NCBI RefSeq assembly: GCF_007745175.1
Contig: NZ_CP036271.1
Span: 4,848,314-4,912,313, forward strand
Origin: Caulifigura coniformis
GTDB taxonomy: Bacteria; Planctomycetota; Planctomycetia; Planctomycetales; Planctomycetaceae
Direction of reading: 5' to 3'
DNA length: 64,000 bases
In this document: positions 37,830 to 46,646 of the stretch, one piece after another
Layout of the letters: the number at the start of each line of letters is the position of its first letter
Numbering within the stretch: the first letter of the stretch is position 1
Program-made: the position numbers and the translations under genes
Notes under the pieces: generated by a model
Told to the model about the DNA's origin: nothing
Databases searched by the model: none
What the model saw: only the letters and a program-made list of their open reading frames with translations

Positions 37830-39011
37830 ATGAATGACCGCTTTCTCAGCCACATTTCTGCGCAGCTGGAGAGCATTCAAAATGCAGGTCTCCTCAAGCC
37901 AGAGCGCATCATCGAAACGCCTCAGGGGAGGCACGTCGCGGTGGATGGCCGCGAGGTGCTCAATCTCTGCGCGAACAACTACCTGGGGCTCGCGCAGCAT
38001 CCTGCGATTCGCCAGGCAGGGCACGACGGACTTGACCAATGGGGCTATGGGCTGGCGTCGGTGCGTTTCATCTGCGGCACGCAGGGAGTCCACAAGTCGC
38101 TTGAACACGAACTCAGCAGCTTCCTGGGGACGGACGATACGATCCTGTATTCGTCGTGCTTCGATGCCAACGGCGGGCTTTTCGAGACGCTGCTCGGCCC
38201 AGAGGACGCGATCATCTCCGACGAGCTGAACCATGCGAGCATCATCGATGGGGTGCGGCTGTGTAAGGCGCAGCGTTTCCGCTATCGCAACAACGACATG
38301 TCTGAGCTGGAGGCGAGGCTGAAGGACGCGTCGTCGGCACGCTTTCGCCTGATCGCGACGGATGGCGTCTTCTCGATGGATGGTTACGTCGCGAACCTGG
38401 CGGGCCTCTGCGAGCTCGCGGACAAGTACGACGCGATCGTCATGGTCGACGATTCGCACGCCGTGGGGTTCATGGGGGCCTCGGGACGCGGGACACATGA
38501 GTACTGCGGAGTGATGGATCGCATCGACATCCTGACCGGAACGCTTGGGAAGGCGCTGGGCGGAGCCAGCGGCGGGTACACCAGCGGACGCCAGCCGATC
38601 ATCGACCTGCTGCGCCAGCGCTCCCGCCCTTACCTGTTCTCCAACACCGTCGCGCCGCCGATCGTCGCGGGGACTCTCAAGGCACTCCAGATCATCAAGT
38701 CGTCGCCTGAACTGCTTTCCAGGCTGCGGGAAAACACTTCATTTTTCCGTCAGGCGATGACGGCCGCAGGCCTGTCGGTGCTGCCGGGCGAGCATCCGAT
38801 CTGCCCGGTGATGATTGGCGACGCGGCCCTGGCATCGACGATGGCGGCCCGAATGCTCGAACGGGGCGTGTATGTCGTCGGCTTTTCCTATCCGGTCGTG
38901 CCGCAGGGGAAGGCCCGCATCCGAACCCAGGTGTCGGCCGCTCATACCGTGGATGACCTGCGTTTCGCCGTCGAGCAGTTTGCGGCAGTGAAGCAGGAAC
39001 TGGGAATCTGA
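37830..39011 (+). CDS. kbl: Glycine C-acetyltransferase (2-amino-3-ketobutyrate CoA ligase)
   Basis: The 393-residue PLP enzyme cleaves 2-amino-3-ketobutyrate with CoA to glycine and acetyl-CoA. The N-terminus ([26 protein letters not shown]) and [15 protein letters not shown] are characteristic of Kbl. The PLP Lys is in the segment [16 protein letters not shown], preceded by [12 protein letters not shown]. Conserved [10 protein letters not shown] places the substrate. It starts at 37830, after a longer upstream frame that has no homology. No tdh is adjacent, so threonine breakdown through this enzyme needs a distant partner. A cytidine deaminase gene follows with a 2-base gap. Confidence 0.93.
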   Translation: MNDRFLSHISAQLESIQNAGLLKPERIIETPQGRHVAVDGREVLNLCANNYLGLAQHPAIRQAGHDGLDQWGYGLASVRFICGTQGVHKSLEHELSSFLGTDDTILYSSCFDANGGLFETLLGPEDAIISDELNHASIIDGVRLCKAQRFRYRNNDMSELEARLKDASSARFRLIATDGVFSMDGYVANLAGLCELADKYDAIVMVDDSHAVGFMGASGRGTHEYCGVMDRIDILTGTLGKALGGASGGYTSGRQPIIDLLRQRSRPYLFSNTVAPPIVAGTLKALQIIKSSPELLSRLRENTSFFRQAMTAAGLSVLPGEHPICPVMIGDAALASTMAARMLERGVYVVGFSYPVVPQGKARIRTQVSAAHTVDDLRFAVEQFAAVKQELGI

Positions 39012-39013
39012 CC

Positions 39014-39430
39014 ATGCTCGAGGACCCCGCCGCGCCGATCGAACTCATCAATGCCGCGGCCGCCGTGCGCATGCGGGCTTATGCGCCTTACTCGAAGTTC
39101 CTGGTGGGAGCGGCGGTGAGGGCAGACGACGGCTCGGTATACGCCGGGTGCAACGTCGAGAACTCGTCGTTCGGACTGACGATCTGTGCTGAACGGAACG
39201 CTGTCGCCCAGATGGCCGCGGCGGGTCGGCGCCGGGCCGTCGAGATTGCCATCACGACGACCGGGGGACACGCTCCCTGCGGCGCGTGCCGCCAGGTCCT
39301 GTCAGAGTTCTCCCGCGGGCTGACCGTGTGGCTCGTGGACGTCGACTCCTCCGGCAAGCCGGTTTCCGCGGACCGGACGACGCTCGAGGTGCTGTTGCCG
39401 AGGCAGTTCGAGTTCGGGGAAAGTGAGTAG
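39014..39430 (+). CDS. cdd: Cytidine deaminase
   Basis: The 138-residue tetrameric-type enzyme converts cytidine and deoxycytidine to uridine forms for pyrimidine salvage. The zinc site is CAERNAV (Cys ligand with the catalytic Glu) and PCGACRQVL (two Cys ligands); the substrate contact region GAAVRADDGSVYAGCNVENSS is present. The ATG is two bases after the kbl stop, so the genes are probably co-transcribed although their functions are unrelated. The C-terminus is slightly longer than in E. coli-type short enzymes. Confidence 0.95.
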   Translation: MLEDPAAPIELINAAAAVRMRAYAPYSKFLVGAAVRADDGSVYAGCNVENSSFGLTICAERNAVAQMAAAGRRRAVEIAITTTGGHAPCGACRQVLSEFSRGLTVWLVDVDSSGKPVSADRTTLEVLLPRQFEFGESE

Positions 39431-39602
39431 CGGCGTTGTTGGCGCTGGTGTGAGGTGCAGGGCCGATGGGCTGCGAGCACCGGCGGCTCACTGGGCGAGC
39501 CCGGAGGCGGGCGCGCTGGGTTCAATGGGGGCGGGCGGTTGCACGGAACCCGTTCTGTCGGCGACAGTTCAGTTCCTGGCACCCTGTGCGGACTGAAGGC
39601 AA

Positions 39603-41702
39603 ATGGCGAAGACTCCCCCCCGGTACATCAATCGCGAGCTGAGCTGGCTCGAGTTCAACCAGCGGGTGCTCGATGAAGCGGCCGATGGATCCATCCCGCT
39701 CCTGGAGCGTCTGAAGTTTCTCGCGATTTCCGCGTCGAATCTCGACGAGTTCTTCCGCGTCCGCGTCGGCGGACTGCAGATGGTTGTTGCCCAGGGGGGT
39801 GTGAAACCCGATTCGTCGGGCATGACGCCGGATGAACAGTTGGCCGCGATTCACGATCGCGTCCAGCGGATGACGGCCGAGCAGCACCGCATTTACAACG
39901 AACTCGACCAGCAGTTGTCGACGCAGGGGCTCCGGCGATTGCGGGTCGAAGGCCTGTCGAAGGCACAGCGATCGGTCCTCGAGCGGGTCTTCGAAGAAGA
40001 AGTCTTCCCGGTCCTCTCCCCGATCGCGGTCACGTCTGGGGCCGATTTTCCGCTGGTATCGAGCGGCTTGCTCTGTGTCTGCGTGCGGCTGAAGAAGCGT
40101 CAGGAGGATGAGACGGCGCGATTTGCTCTCATTCCGTGCGGTCCCGGCGTGTCGAGGTTCCTCTCACTTCCGTCAGAAGCGGCGCAGGCTTTCATCCTGC
40201 TTGAGGATGCTCTCGGGGTGCTTGTCGGCAAGTTCTTCCAGGGAGAGGAGATTGCCGAGTGCGTACCGCTGCGGCTGACGCGCAACGCCGACATGTCGCT
40301 GCGTGAAGACGCGGCCCCCGACCTGCTGGAAGAGATGGAGAATCTCCTGGATGAACGGCGTCTGGGCGACTGCGTGCGGCTGGAACTTTCCGACCAGGCC
40401 TCACCCGAACTGGAGGGCTTCCTCAGGGCTTCGCTGGGTCTCAGCGACATCGACATTATCCGTCAGCCCGGGCCGCTGGAGCTTTCCGCATTCTTCCGCC
40501 TGACCGACCGACCCGCGGCAGATGCGTTGAAATATGAGGCGTGGCCACCGCAGCCTTCGCCGGCGATCCCGGCAGGGGCCTCGATGTTCGACGTGCTGTC
40601 GGCGGGCGACGTTCTGCTTTGCCATCCCTACGAGTCCTTCGATCCCGTGGTCCGGCTGCTGCAGGAAGCGGCGGCAGATCCCGACGTCCTGGCGATCAAG
40701 CAGACGCTATATCGCACGGCTCGGGACAGCCAGATCGTCGAAGCGCTCATGCTGGCGGCGGAGAAGGGGAAGCATGTCACAGTGATCGTCGAGTTGAAGG
40801 CCCGCTTCGATGAAGCCCGGAACATCGAATGGGCACGGCAACTGGAACAGGTCGGCGCGCAGGTGATCTATGGCGTCAAAGGCTTGAAGACCCACGCCAA
40901 GTGCTGCCTGATTGTCCGCCGTGAGCCGCATGGCATCGTCCGCTACATGCATTTCGGAACGGGGAACTACAACGAGCAGACGTCGCGGATCTACAGCGAC
41001 ATCAGTCTCTTCAGCTCGGATCGCGACCTGGGCGCCGACTCGGCGGCGTTCTTCAACGCCATTACGGGATATTCGCAGCCGCAGCGTTATCGCAAGATCG
41101 AGGCGGCGCCGATCGGGCTGCGTGACAAGCTTCTGGAAATGATCCGTGCGGAGACGGAGTTCAAGCAGCAGGGCCGCCCCGCCCGGATCGACGCCAAGGT
41201 GAACGCGCTGGTCGATCCAGTTCTCATCGATGCACTTTACGAGGCGTCGCAGGCGGGGGTCGAAGTGCGGCTGAATGTCCGGGGCATCTGCTGCCTGAGG
41301 CCGGGCGTGAAGCGGCTCAGCGAGAACATCGAGGTCGTCAGCATCATCGACCGGTTTCTCGAGCACGCCCGCATCCTGCACTTTCACCACGGCGGCGATC
41401 ACCGCGTGTTCATCTCGAGCGCCGACTGGATGCCGCGCAATCTCGACAAGCGAATCGAGCTTCTCGTGCCGGTCATCGACCCGGCCTGCCGCGACAAGGT
41501 CATCAACATTCTCGAGAGTTACTTCAGCGACAACGTGAAGTCGCGCAAGCTCCTGTCGGACGGAACGCATCGCCGGCTGGTCCCCGGGAAGCGGACGCCG
41601 TTCCGTTCGCAACAGAAGCTGTATGATGAAGCGAAGCGAGCCAACCAGTCGGCCGAGCAGCAGTCACGAACGACATTCGAGCCGCATCGTCGAGGGGCGT
41701 GA
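39603..41702 (+). CDS. ppk1: Polyphosphate kinase 1
   Basis: The 699-residue enzyme polymerises the terminal phosphate of ATP into inorganic polyphosphate. The N domain starts YINRELSWLEFNQRVL, with SASNLDEFFRVRVGGL after it. The catalytic His is H431 in KGLKTHAKCCLIV, and the second HKD-like half has YMHFGTGNYNEQTSRIYSD. The C-terminal DDNVKS...region is complete. No exopolyphosphatase or phosphate regulator flanks it. The gene starts 173 bases after cdd and is followed by an esterase gene in the same direction. Confidence 0.96.
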   Translation: MAKTPPRYINRELSWLEFNQRVLDEAADGSIPLLERLKFLAISASNLDEFFRVRVGGLQMVVAQGGVKPDSSGMTPDEQLAAIHDRVQRMTAEQHRIYNELDQQLSTQGLRRLRVEGLSKAQRSVLERVFEEEVFPVLSPIAVTSGADFPLVSSGLLCVCVRLKKRQEDETARFALIPCGPGVSRFLSLPSEAAQAFILLEDALGVLVGKFFQGEEIAECVPLRLTRNADMSLREDAAPDLLEEMENLLDERRLGDCVRLELSDQASPELEGFLRASLGLSDIDIIRQPGPLELSAFFRLTDRPAADALKYEAWPPQPSPAIPAGASMFDVLSAGDVLLCHPYESFDPVVRLLQEAAADPDVLAIKQTLYRTARDSQIVEALMLAAEKGKHVTVIVELKARFDEARNIEWARQLEQVGAQVIYGVKGLKTHAKCCLIVRREPHGIVRYMHFGTGNYNEQTSRIYSDISLFSSDRDLGADSAAFFNAITGYSQPQRYRKIEAAPIGLRDKLLEMIRAETEFKQQGRPARIDAKVNALVDPVLIDALYEASQAGVEVRLNVRGICCLRPGVKRLSENIEVVSIIDRFLEHARILHFHHGGDHRVFISSADWMPRNLDKRIELLVPVIDPACRDKVINILESYFSDNVKSRKLLSDGTHRRLVPGKRTPFRSQQKLYDEAKRANQSAEQQSRTTFEPHRRGA

Positions 41703-41769
41703 CGGCGAAAAGGTCGCGTCCGGGCCGGTCGGACAGATCCAGACACATCGGTTCCTTTCAAGGCAGACC

Positions 41770-42702
41770 ATGTCCGTTCGCCTGATTGCGTTCGCGTTTC
41801 TCGCCGCCTTTGTGCCTGCGCCGGGGCTCGCGGAGAATCCGGCTCCGACTCATGCGGACGTGAGCTACGGTCCGCACGACCGCAACGTGCTCGACTTCTG
41901 GAAGGCCGACTCGACGAGGGCGACTCCCGTCATTGTGTTCATCCATGGCGGCGGTTTCTCCAAGGGGGACAAGTCGGGTATTCGCAAAGACTCGATCATC
42001 AAGGCGTCGCTCGACCGGGGCATCTCCTTCGCGGCGATCAACTATCGTTACCGCAGCGCGGCGCCGATTCAGGAGATCCTTCGGGACTGCGCCCGCGCGA
42101 TCCAATTCCTGCGCTCGAAGGCGGCCGACTGGAACATCGATAAGACCCGCTTCGCGTCTTACGGAGGCTCGGCCGGGGCCGGGACCTCCCTGTGGCTGGC
42201 CTATCACGACGATCTGGCCGATCCGGCGAGTGCCGATCCTGTGCTGCGGGAGTCGACGCGTCTGACCTGTGCAGGTGCGAACTCGACGCAGTTCACGTAC
42301 GACATTCCCCGCTGGAAGGAACTGTTCGAGAAGGCCGATCAATCAGTCGCCGAGCAACTTCTGCTGCCGACGTTCTATGGCCTCACGACCTGGACAGAGC
42401 TCGAATCCGAGGCGGGGAAGAAGATCCGCAGCGACTGCGACATGTGCGGCCTGATCTCGAAAGATGACCCGCCCGTGTTTCTATCGACCAAGGGGCCCGG
42501 CGGACCGGTGACGGGTCGGGGCCACCTGCTCCATCATCCGCTGCACGCCAAGGCGATTCAGGATCGCTGTCGCGAGGTGGGATGCATTGCGGTCGCAGAC
42601 CTGCCAGGGCTGGAGATTCGCCCGGGAACTGATCAACCCCGTGACCTCAGCAGTTTCCTGTTTCAGAATCTGCAGCCGGCCGTTTCGGGCCCGCGGAAGT
42701 GA
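41770..42702 (+). CDS. Exported alpha/beta hydrolase (esterase, BD-FAE type)
   Basis: The 310-residue product has a signal peptide (MSVRLIAFAFLAAFVPAPGLA) and an alpha/beta hydrolase fold. The oxyanion-hole motif is FIHGGGFSKGDKSG and the nucleophile elbow is GGSAGAGTSLW, with an upstream NYRYRS segment typical of the bifunctional carbohydrate esterase-like group. The C-terminal His is probably in the segment GHLLHHPLHAK. The start is ATG 41770; a longer frame beginning inside ppk1 has no homology. It may act on esters in the periplasm or outside the cell. The next gene overlaps its stop. Confidence 0.8.
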   Translation: MSVRLIAFAFLAAFVPAPGLAENPAPTHADVSYGPHDRNVLDFWKADSTRATPVIVFIHGGGFSKGDKSGIRKDSIIKASLDRGISFAAINYRYRSAAPIQEILRDCARAIQFLRSKAADWNIDKTRFASYGGSAGAGTSLWLAYHDDLADPASADPVLRESTRLTCAGANSTQFTYDIPRWKELFEKADQSVAEQLLLPTFYGLTTWTELESEAGKKIRSDCDMCGLISKDDPPVFLSTKGPGGPVTGRGHLLHHPLHAKAIQDRCREVGCIAVADLPGLEIRPGTDQPRDLSSFLFQNLQPAVSGPRK

Positions 42703-43013
42703 ACTCTCACACGTCGTGGCTTCATCGGCTTCTACGGCTGAAGCCTGGATTCGCCCCTCGATGGCTGCTGTCCACCCGCAGTTGCACCATCGATCTGGCG
42801 AGTCTGCTCTCGCACTTCGTGATCGCGGTCCTTGCTATCGGAACCGTTCTTTCCGGACCGGGAGTTCTGGCCGCGGCTGCGAGGCATCCCTATTGGGCGG
42901 CCGTGATCGGGTTTCTAATCATGTTGATCGTCGAGCTCGCGGTTGAGCGGGCGCGTAGGATTGAGCGAAAAACTCGCGCGAGGATTCGCCACGGCGACGC
43001 GGACTCGCCATGA
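42699..43013 (+). CDS. Small membrane protein, unknown
   Basis: A GTG at 42699 overlaps the TGA of the esterase gene (GTGA), giving 104 residues and possible coupling. Two membrane segments are seen (LASLLSHFVIAVLAIGTVL and YWAAVIGFLIMLIVELAV), with a basic C-terminal tail. The composition looks real, but no family is recognised. It ends 12 bases from the convergent gene. Confidence 0.5.
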   Translation: MNSHTSWLHRLLRLKPGFAPRWLLSTRSCTIDLASLLSHFVIAVLAIGTVLSGPGVLAAAARHPYWAAVIGFLIMLIVELAVERARRIERKTRARIRHGDADSP

Positions 43014-43025
43014 GATGTTGCGCAA

Positions 43026-44192
43026 TTATCCGCGGATTGCCTCGTAGGCCTTGCCCATCGCGTCGACCTTGTCCCACTGCTTGGACACACCGGACCAGTG
43101 GAAGACCATGACGCCGGTGGAGGGCTTTCGCGTCCCGTGGTCGATGATGTCCTGAACCTGGGCGGCTTTCACGGTCTCGCCCCAGTCTGCCAACTGGACG
43201 ATCGGCCAGATCTTCTGCAGTTCGTTCCGGGCTCCGGTCAGGTTCAGCAACTTCCCGAGCGCGGCGGTCTGTCGTGAAATCCAGGAGACGTCCTGCGGAT
43301 GCCCGAACCGGGCGTGGTAGGGCATGATGCTGAAGACATCGATGTACTTCGCCTGGGCCGGCAGGTCGATCGCCAACTTGTGGCGGATCGCGCCGTCGTA
43401 GTCTTCCTGCGACCACGGGCAGTGAAACGTTCCCAGCAGTGCTCCGGGGCGGGTGGCGTTCAGGATCTCGCGGTATTCCCGCACCCAGTCGGTAAAGACA
43501 TTGCAGCGAAATTCGGTCCACGCGTTCCGAAGTGGTCCGAGGAGTTGCGTCGACGCCTCAGAAACCTTCGCCGGCAGCACGATCCCCGTCGACTTCGCGA
43601 ACTGCTCGAGGGCGGCGGGAGAGAAATCCGTATCGGGCATCAGCGGCGTGTCGCGTTCCCAACTCGCATGCGCGTGGTGATAGTCGAGCCAGATGCCATC
43701 AATCTCGAAGGTCTCGAGGACGCGCTGGAACTCGGCCATCCGTTCCTGCCGGTACCCTGCGTGGAACGGGCTGACGCCCTGCCATCCCTCGGGGGGCGGC
43801 GAGGGTTTTCCATCGATGCCGATCGGGGCGGCATCCGGATGTTGTTTCAGAAACGCGGCATGATGCATCGAGTTGAACTCGGCGAAGACCTTGACGCCGA
43901 GTTTGTGGCAACGGTTGATCTCCGCCTGGTTGAGCCCTCCGGACCCAATCCACACCGCGTTTACGCCATAGTCGTCGGGCTTCTGGCCTCGCTCGAAAAT
44001 CGCGGACGGATAGCCGCCGTAGATGCCGCGAATCGCGACATGCGAACGAGCAACGAGCGGACGCTCGTCGTTGGCTTCAGCCACCCCCGCCGAGCGCAGG
44101 GAATGAAAGCCGGCGACGGCGAGTGAGCCGGCGGCGCAGCGGGCGAGAGCGTCGCGTCGGGAGAGAGCGTTGCTGGTGGTTCGCGTCGTCAC
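43026..44192 (-). CDS. Exported TIM-barrel glycoside-hydrolase-like protein
   Basis: A GTG at 44192 with an AGGA leader gives 388 residues; a TTG at 44204, directly after the upstream stop, is another option. The start has a twin-arginine signal (NALSRRDALARCAAG) and a hydrophobic stretch. The mature part looks like a TIM barrel of the glycosyl hydrolase-like type: GVNAVWIGSGGLN, KVFAEFN, EIDGIWLDYHH with an Asp after a Trp-Leu (D as a possible catalytic acid), and VFSIMPYHARFGHP. I cannot assign a GH family. It shares a transcript with the esterase gene upstream, which suits extracellular polysaccharide use. Confidence 0.7.
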   Translation of the reverse strand: MTTRTTSNALSRRDALARCAAGSLAVAGFHSLRSAGVAEANDERPLVARSHVAIRGIYGGYPSAIFERGQKPDDYGVNAVWIGSGGLNQAEINRCHKLGVKVFAEFNSMHHAAFLKQHPDAAPIGIDGKPSPPPEGWQGVSPFHAGYRQERMAEFQRVLETFEIDGIWLDYHHAHASWERDTPLMPDTDFSPAALEQFAKSTGIVLPAKVSEASTQLLGPLRNAWTEFRCNVFTDWVREYREILNATRPGALLGTFHCPWSQEDYDGAIRHKLAIDLPAQAKYIDVFSIMPYHARFGHPQDVSWISRQTAALGKLLNLTGARNELQKIWPIVQLADWGETVKAAQVQDIIDHGTRKPSTGVMVFHWSGVSKQWDKVDAMGKAYEAIRG

Positions 44193-44204
44193 GGTTGTCC
44201 TCAA

Positions 44205-45002
44205 TCAGGGAGTGCTCGTCGTCCCGGCGTTCGCCGCCGCTGGCTTCCGGGTTTGTTCCTTAAAGAACCGCACGATCAGCGCAGGGGCATCGGCGGAGTA
44301 TTTGTGCCCGCCGTCGTGCACCATCCAGATGACCGGCTTCCCGGAGGGTGAAGGGTATTCTGTGCAGTCGGTGGCCCAGCTCTTTCCGGTTTCCTCGCAA
44401 CGGTTGATCCGTCGGACGGCGTCGACCGTTCGCGTCTGGCCGGCATAGGAGACGATGGCATCGGTTTTTCCCGTCACCTGGAACACGGGAAGCGGCTTCA
44501 GGGAGTTTGAGAGTGGCGGATTGGCGGACGAAGGCGCGATTGCGGCGAAGAGATCCGGCCGGGCTCCCCACAGAGCGTAGGTGAAGCCGCCGCCGTTCGA
44601 ATGGCCGGTGGCGTAGATGCGGTTGTCATCGATCGACGTCTTTGACTTCACGTGTGCGAGGAAGGCATCGAAGGCTTTGACGTCGCGGTCGCCCTGCTGA
44701 CCGGGAAGGTTCTGCCAGCCGGGCCGTTCACCGGCAGGATCGCGTAGGGTCGCGGTCTTGAGCCCCTGCATGTAGACGACGACAGCGTCCGGCCAGGCCT
44801 TCTCAAATGCGAACGTCCGTGCGGCGTTCCGCATGGTTCCGCCGTGGCCGTGGAATGCGAACACCACCGGCGCGGGCTTCGCGCTGGAAGCTCCCTCGGG
44901 GATCGCGATCAGCGCCTCGCGGGTGACGCCATCGACCTGAAGTTCGACGGCCGCCAGGTTGGGGTCGGCGGCGAGAACGAGAACGAGGAACAACGGCGTC
45001 AT
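44205..45002 (-). CDS. Exported PHB depolymerase/CE1-like esterase
   Basis: The 265-residue protein has a short hydrophobic start and an alpha/beta hydrolase fold of the LpqC/CE1 type. The oxyanion-hole motif is VVFAFHGHGG, the nucleophile elbow is ATGHSNGGGF, and the acid and His follow in VTGKTDAIVSY and VHDGGHKYS. Family members cleave polyhydroxyalkanoate or feruloyl esters. The C-terminal tail is Ala-rich. Its stop is followed directly by the next start codon on the same strand, which suggests an operon of two extracellular hydrolase-type proteins. Confidence 0.82.
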   Translation of the reverse strand: MTPLFLVLVLAADPNLAAVELQVDGVTREALIAIPEGASSAKPAPVVFAFHGHGGTMRNAARTFAFEKAWPDAVVVYMQGLKTATLRDPAGERPGWQNLPGQQGDRDVKAFDAFLAHVKSKTSIDDNRIYATGHSNGGGFTYALWGARPDLFAAIAPSSANPPLSNSLKPLPVFQVTGKTDAIVSYAGQTRTVDAVRRINRCEETGKSWATDCTEYPSPSGKPVIWMVHDGGHKYSADAPALIVRFFKEQTRKPAAANAGTTSTP

Positions 45003-45127
45003 GTTGGCGACTCCGCAGAGAGATCAGATCGGCGCATGGCCCCTGCGCAGCTTAGCAGAGGATCACGCGGGCCGCCGGAGATGGCGGAGAATGGGCATTC
45101 CCAAGGGCCCGGCGAGGTGCAGCCGTT

Positions 45128-45493
45128 CTAGCGGAACTCTTCCACCGGCCCTTCAACCGTTTCCTCTTCGGCCTCGGACAGCGAGAGGGAGATTCTCTCC
45201 GGGGGGCGCTTGAGTTTGAGGCGTTCGAGCAGGGTTGGCTCGGTGGATCGGGCTTCGGCCACCTTGACGACCGGCTTGACGGAGGATGTCGGACCGTTGC
45301 GGACCTGGGTCACGACTTTGGACGCATCTGGATTCGGCCGCGCGGTGCTTTGGGCGGTCTTTGACCGCAGGAGGTCGACGCCGAAGAACGGCTGGCCCGA
45401 GTTGCTGTCCATCTGGAACATCGTGCGCCCAACCTCGCACCCCTGGAGGAGGCACGCGGCGACGAGCCAGACACAAAGCCTGCATCCTTGCAT
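45128..45493 (-). CDS. Lipoprotein, unknown
   Basis: The ATG at 45493 gives 121 residues: signal with lipobox LLQGC (about residues 15-19), then a short region with GQPFFGVDLLRSK and a charged C-terminus rich in Glu (EAEEETVEGPVEEFR). No domain is recognised. It follows another small lipoprotein gene by 59 bases on the same strand. The long frame upstream of 45493 is shadow sequence. Confidence 0.6.
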   Translation of the reverse strand: MQGCRLCVWLVAACLLQGCEVGRTMFQMDSNSGQPFFGVDLLRSKTAQSTARPNPDASKVVTQVRNGPTSSVKPVVKVAEARSTEPTLLERLKLKRPPERISLSLSEAEEETVEGPVEEFR

Positions 45494-45552
45494 GGCCGGT
45501 TGGGTGAAAGGGGTCTTGTTCCCGGGAGCCGCGTCCTGCGGCGAGGGAGATT

Positions 45553-45693
45553 CTACTTTTCCGCAGTGGCTGCCGGGCCCAATGGGGGCTCCCACTGGTC
45601 GCGCGACACCTGGGCGTCGCCCTGCAGTGAGTTGCACCCCGCGAGGACGCCGAGGAGCAGCACGCACATGCACGCGAAGCTGCGTCGAGTCAT
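45553..45693 (-). CDS. Small lipoprotein, unknown
   Basis: The ATG at 45693 gives 46 residues: MTRRSFACMCVLLLGVLAGC is a signal with lipobox LGVLAGC, and the mature peptide (NSLQGDAQVSRDQWEPPLGP) is only about 27 residues. A tandem pair of lipoproteins with similar signals (here and 45128-45493) is seen. The short mature part may be a surface anchor. Family unknown. Confidence 0.6.
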   Translation of the reverse strand: MTRRSFACMCVLLLGVLAGCNSLQGDAQVSRDQWEPPLGPAATAEK

Positions 45694-45859
45694 GTCTGGC
45701 ACTCCATACGATCGTCCGGCGGAAACTGCGAAGCGGGTTGTTAACACAAGAAGCCGGACCGGCGGAATAGGAAGTGTAACTCGTTTCCGGGGAGGAGCCT
45801 GCGGCGAACACGGCCCGCAGGGGGAACCCTTGTCGACGGAAAAACTCGCGAGATCGCGC

Positions 45860-45887
45860 TTGCAGACCCGAATAGTTCGCCTACGAT
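45860..45887 (+). promoter_or_regulatory. Weak candidate promoter for the small RNA
   Basis: TTGCAG (45860-45865) and TACGAT (45882-45887) are 16 bases apart, with three and four matches to the consensus boxes. It is placed correctly for a transcript starting near 45894. Confidence 0.25.
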
Positions 45888-45893
45888 GTTGTT

Positions 45894-45974
45894 GGCGGTC
45901 GAGCAAGCGTTAGCCCGCTCTTGTTCCCGCCAATTTTGAGCGTCCCGCCTGGCCCGGTGGGACGCTCTTTTTTT
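45894..45974 (+). ncRNA. Candidate small RNA (two stem-loops, about 80 bases)
   Basis: On the plus strand GGCGG (45894-45898) pairs with CCGCC (45927-45931), with inner GAGC/GCTC pairing (45901-45904 and 45917-45920), so a first stem-loop is likely. It is followed by a single-stranded AATTTT and a strong terminator stem-loop (45938-45967) with seven T. No plus-strand coding gene ends nearby, so the terminator needs another source. I see no match to 6S, SRP or tmRNA. Confidence 0.4.
45938..45974 (+). terminator. Strong rho-independent terminator with no upstream plus-strand gene
   Basis: GAGCGTCCCGCC (45938-45949) pairs with GGTGGGACGCTC (45956-45967), a 12-bp stem with one G-T pair and a 6-base loop, followed by TTTTTTT. 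The minus-strand gene ending at 46032 is not served by it, since the T run is only on the plus strand. Confidence 0.85.
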
Positions 45975-46031
45975 GGCCCACGGCTTTCGGCTGCCGCATT
46001 TCAGAGTCGAGTCGGTTTGACGTTGGCCGTT

Positions 46032-46442
46032 CTATTCGAGGGCGATTGGCGGGGCGGCGTGACGGATGTAGAGCGCTCCGCTGTAGACGACGGTCAGAGC
46101 CGTGACCGCGATTCCGAGCCAGAGGATCCCCCTGGCCACTTGTGGACGACGGAGGAAAATCACCTGCGTCGACAGGACGATGAACACGCAGATGCCGACC
46201 TTGAAGTAGAGGAGACCGCGGATGCCCCAACCGCTGAGGAACCAGTTGGCGACGGCGTTCGACTCTCCGAATCGCGGACCGTGTTCGCGCGGATAGATCA
46301 TCCAGTACGTCATCAAAAAATCGAGGAAACTGACGAGCAGGAACAGCGATGTCTCGTGCTCCATGGGGCGGTGCGACGTCAGCAGCCGGTAGATCGACCG
46401 GACCGGATTCTTCCTCGGGGGTGAATCACTCATGTCGTTCAT
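46032..46442 (-). CDS. DUF5658-type membrane protein
   Basis: The ATG at 46442 has a GGAGG leader and gives 136 residues. After a polar start there are three to four membrane segments. The core SFLDFLMTYWMIYPREHGPRFGESNAVANWFL, with the acidic-Asn motif E-S-N-A-V-A, and the segment LLYFKVGICVFIVL match DUF5658, a small family of unknown function. A second Met at 46433 could also start the protein. It is divergent from the GTPase gene. Confidence 0.75.
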   Translation of the reverse strand: MNDMSDSPPRKNPVRSIYRLLTSHRPMEHETSLFLLVSFLDFLMTYWMIYPREHGPRFGESNAVANWFLSGWGIRGLLYFKVGICVFIVLSTQVIFLRRPQVARGILWLGIAVTALTVVYSGALYIRHAAPPIALE

Positions 46443-46646
46443 TATGGACGCCTCCAATCCGTCGCGACACCAGGTCGTGCTCACCGACTCCACCGCAAAC
46501 CGTCCCGATTTCGTCCAAGCATTTGCGTTCTTCGGACGAATGACTGACAAAGCTGTTTTGGTCGTGTCGTAACCGGACGTTGTCCGCGTCTCACGACCTT
46601 GCCTTTGCCTGAACTACGTCAGCCGCGACGCGGCGTGCGAACGAAA

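Noticed and set aside
45780-45975. 6S RNA, SRP RNA or tmRNA at the plus-strand terminator
   Set aside because: No SRP tetraloop/GGAAGC motif, no tRNA-like end with GGTTCGA, and the transcript is too short for 6S.
46442-46570. Short plus-strand frame (about 42 codons) in the gap before the GTPase gene
   Set aside because: No ribosome-binding sequence and overlaps the leader of the divergent gene.
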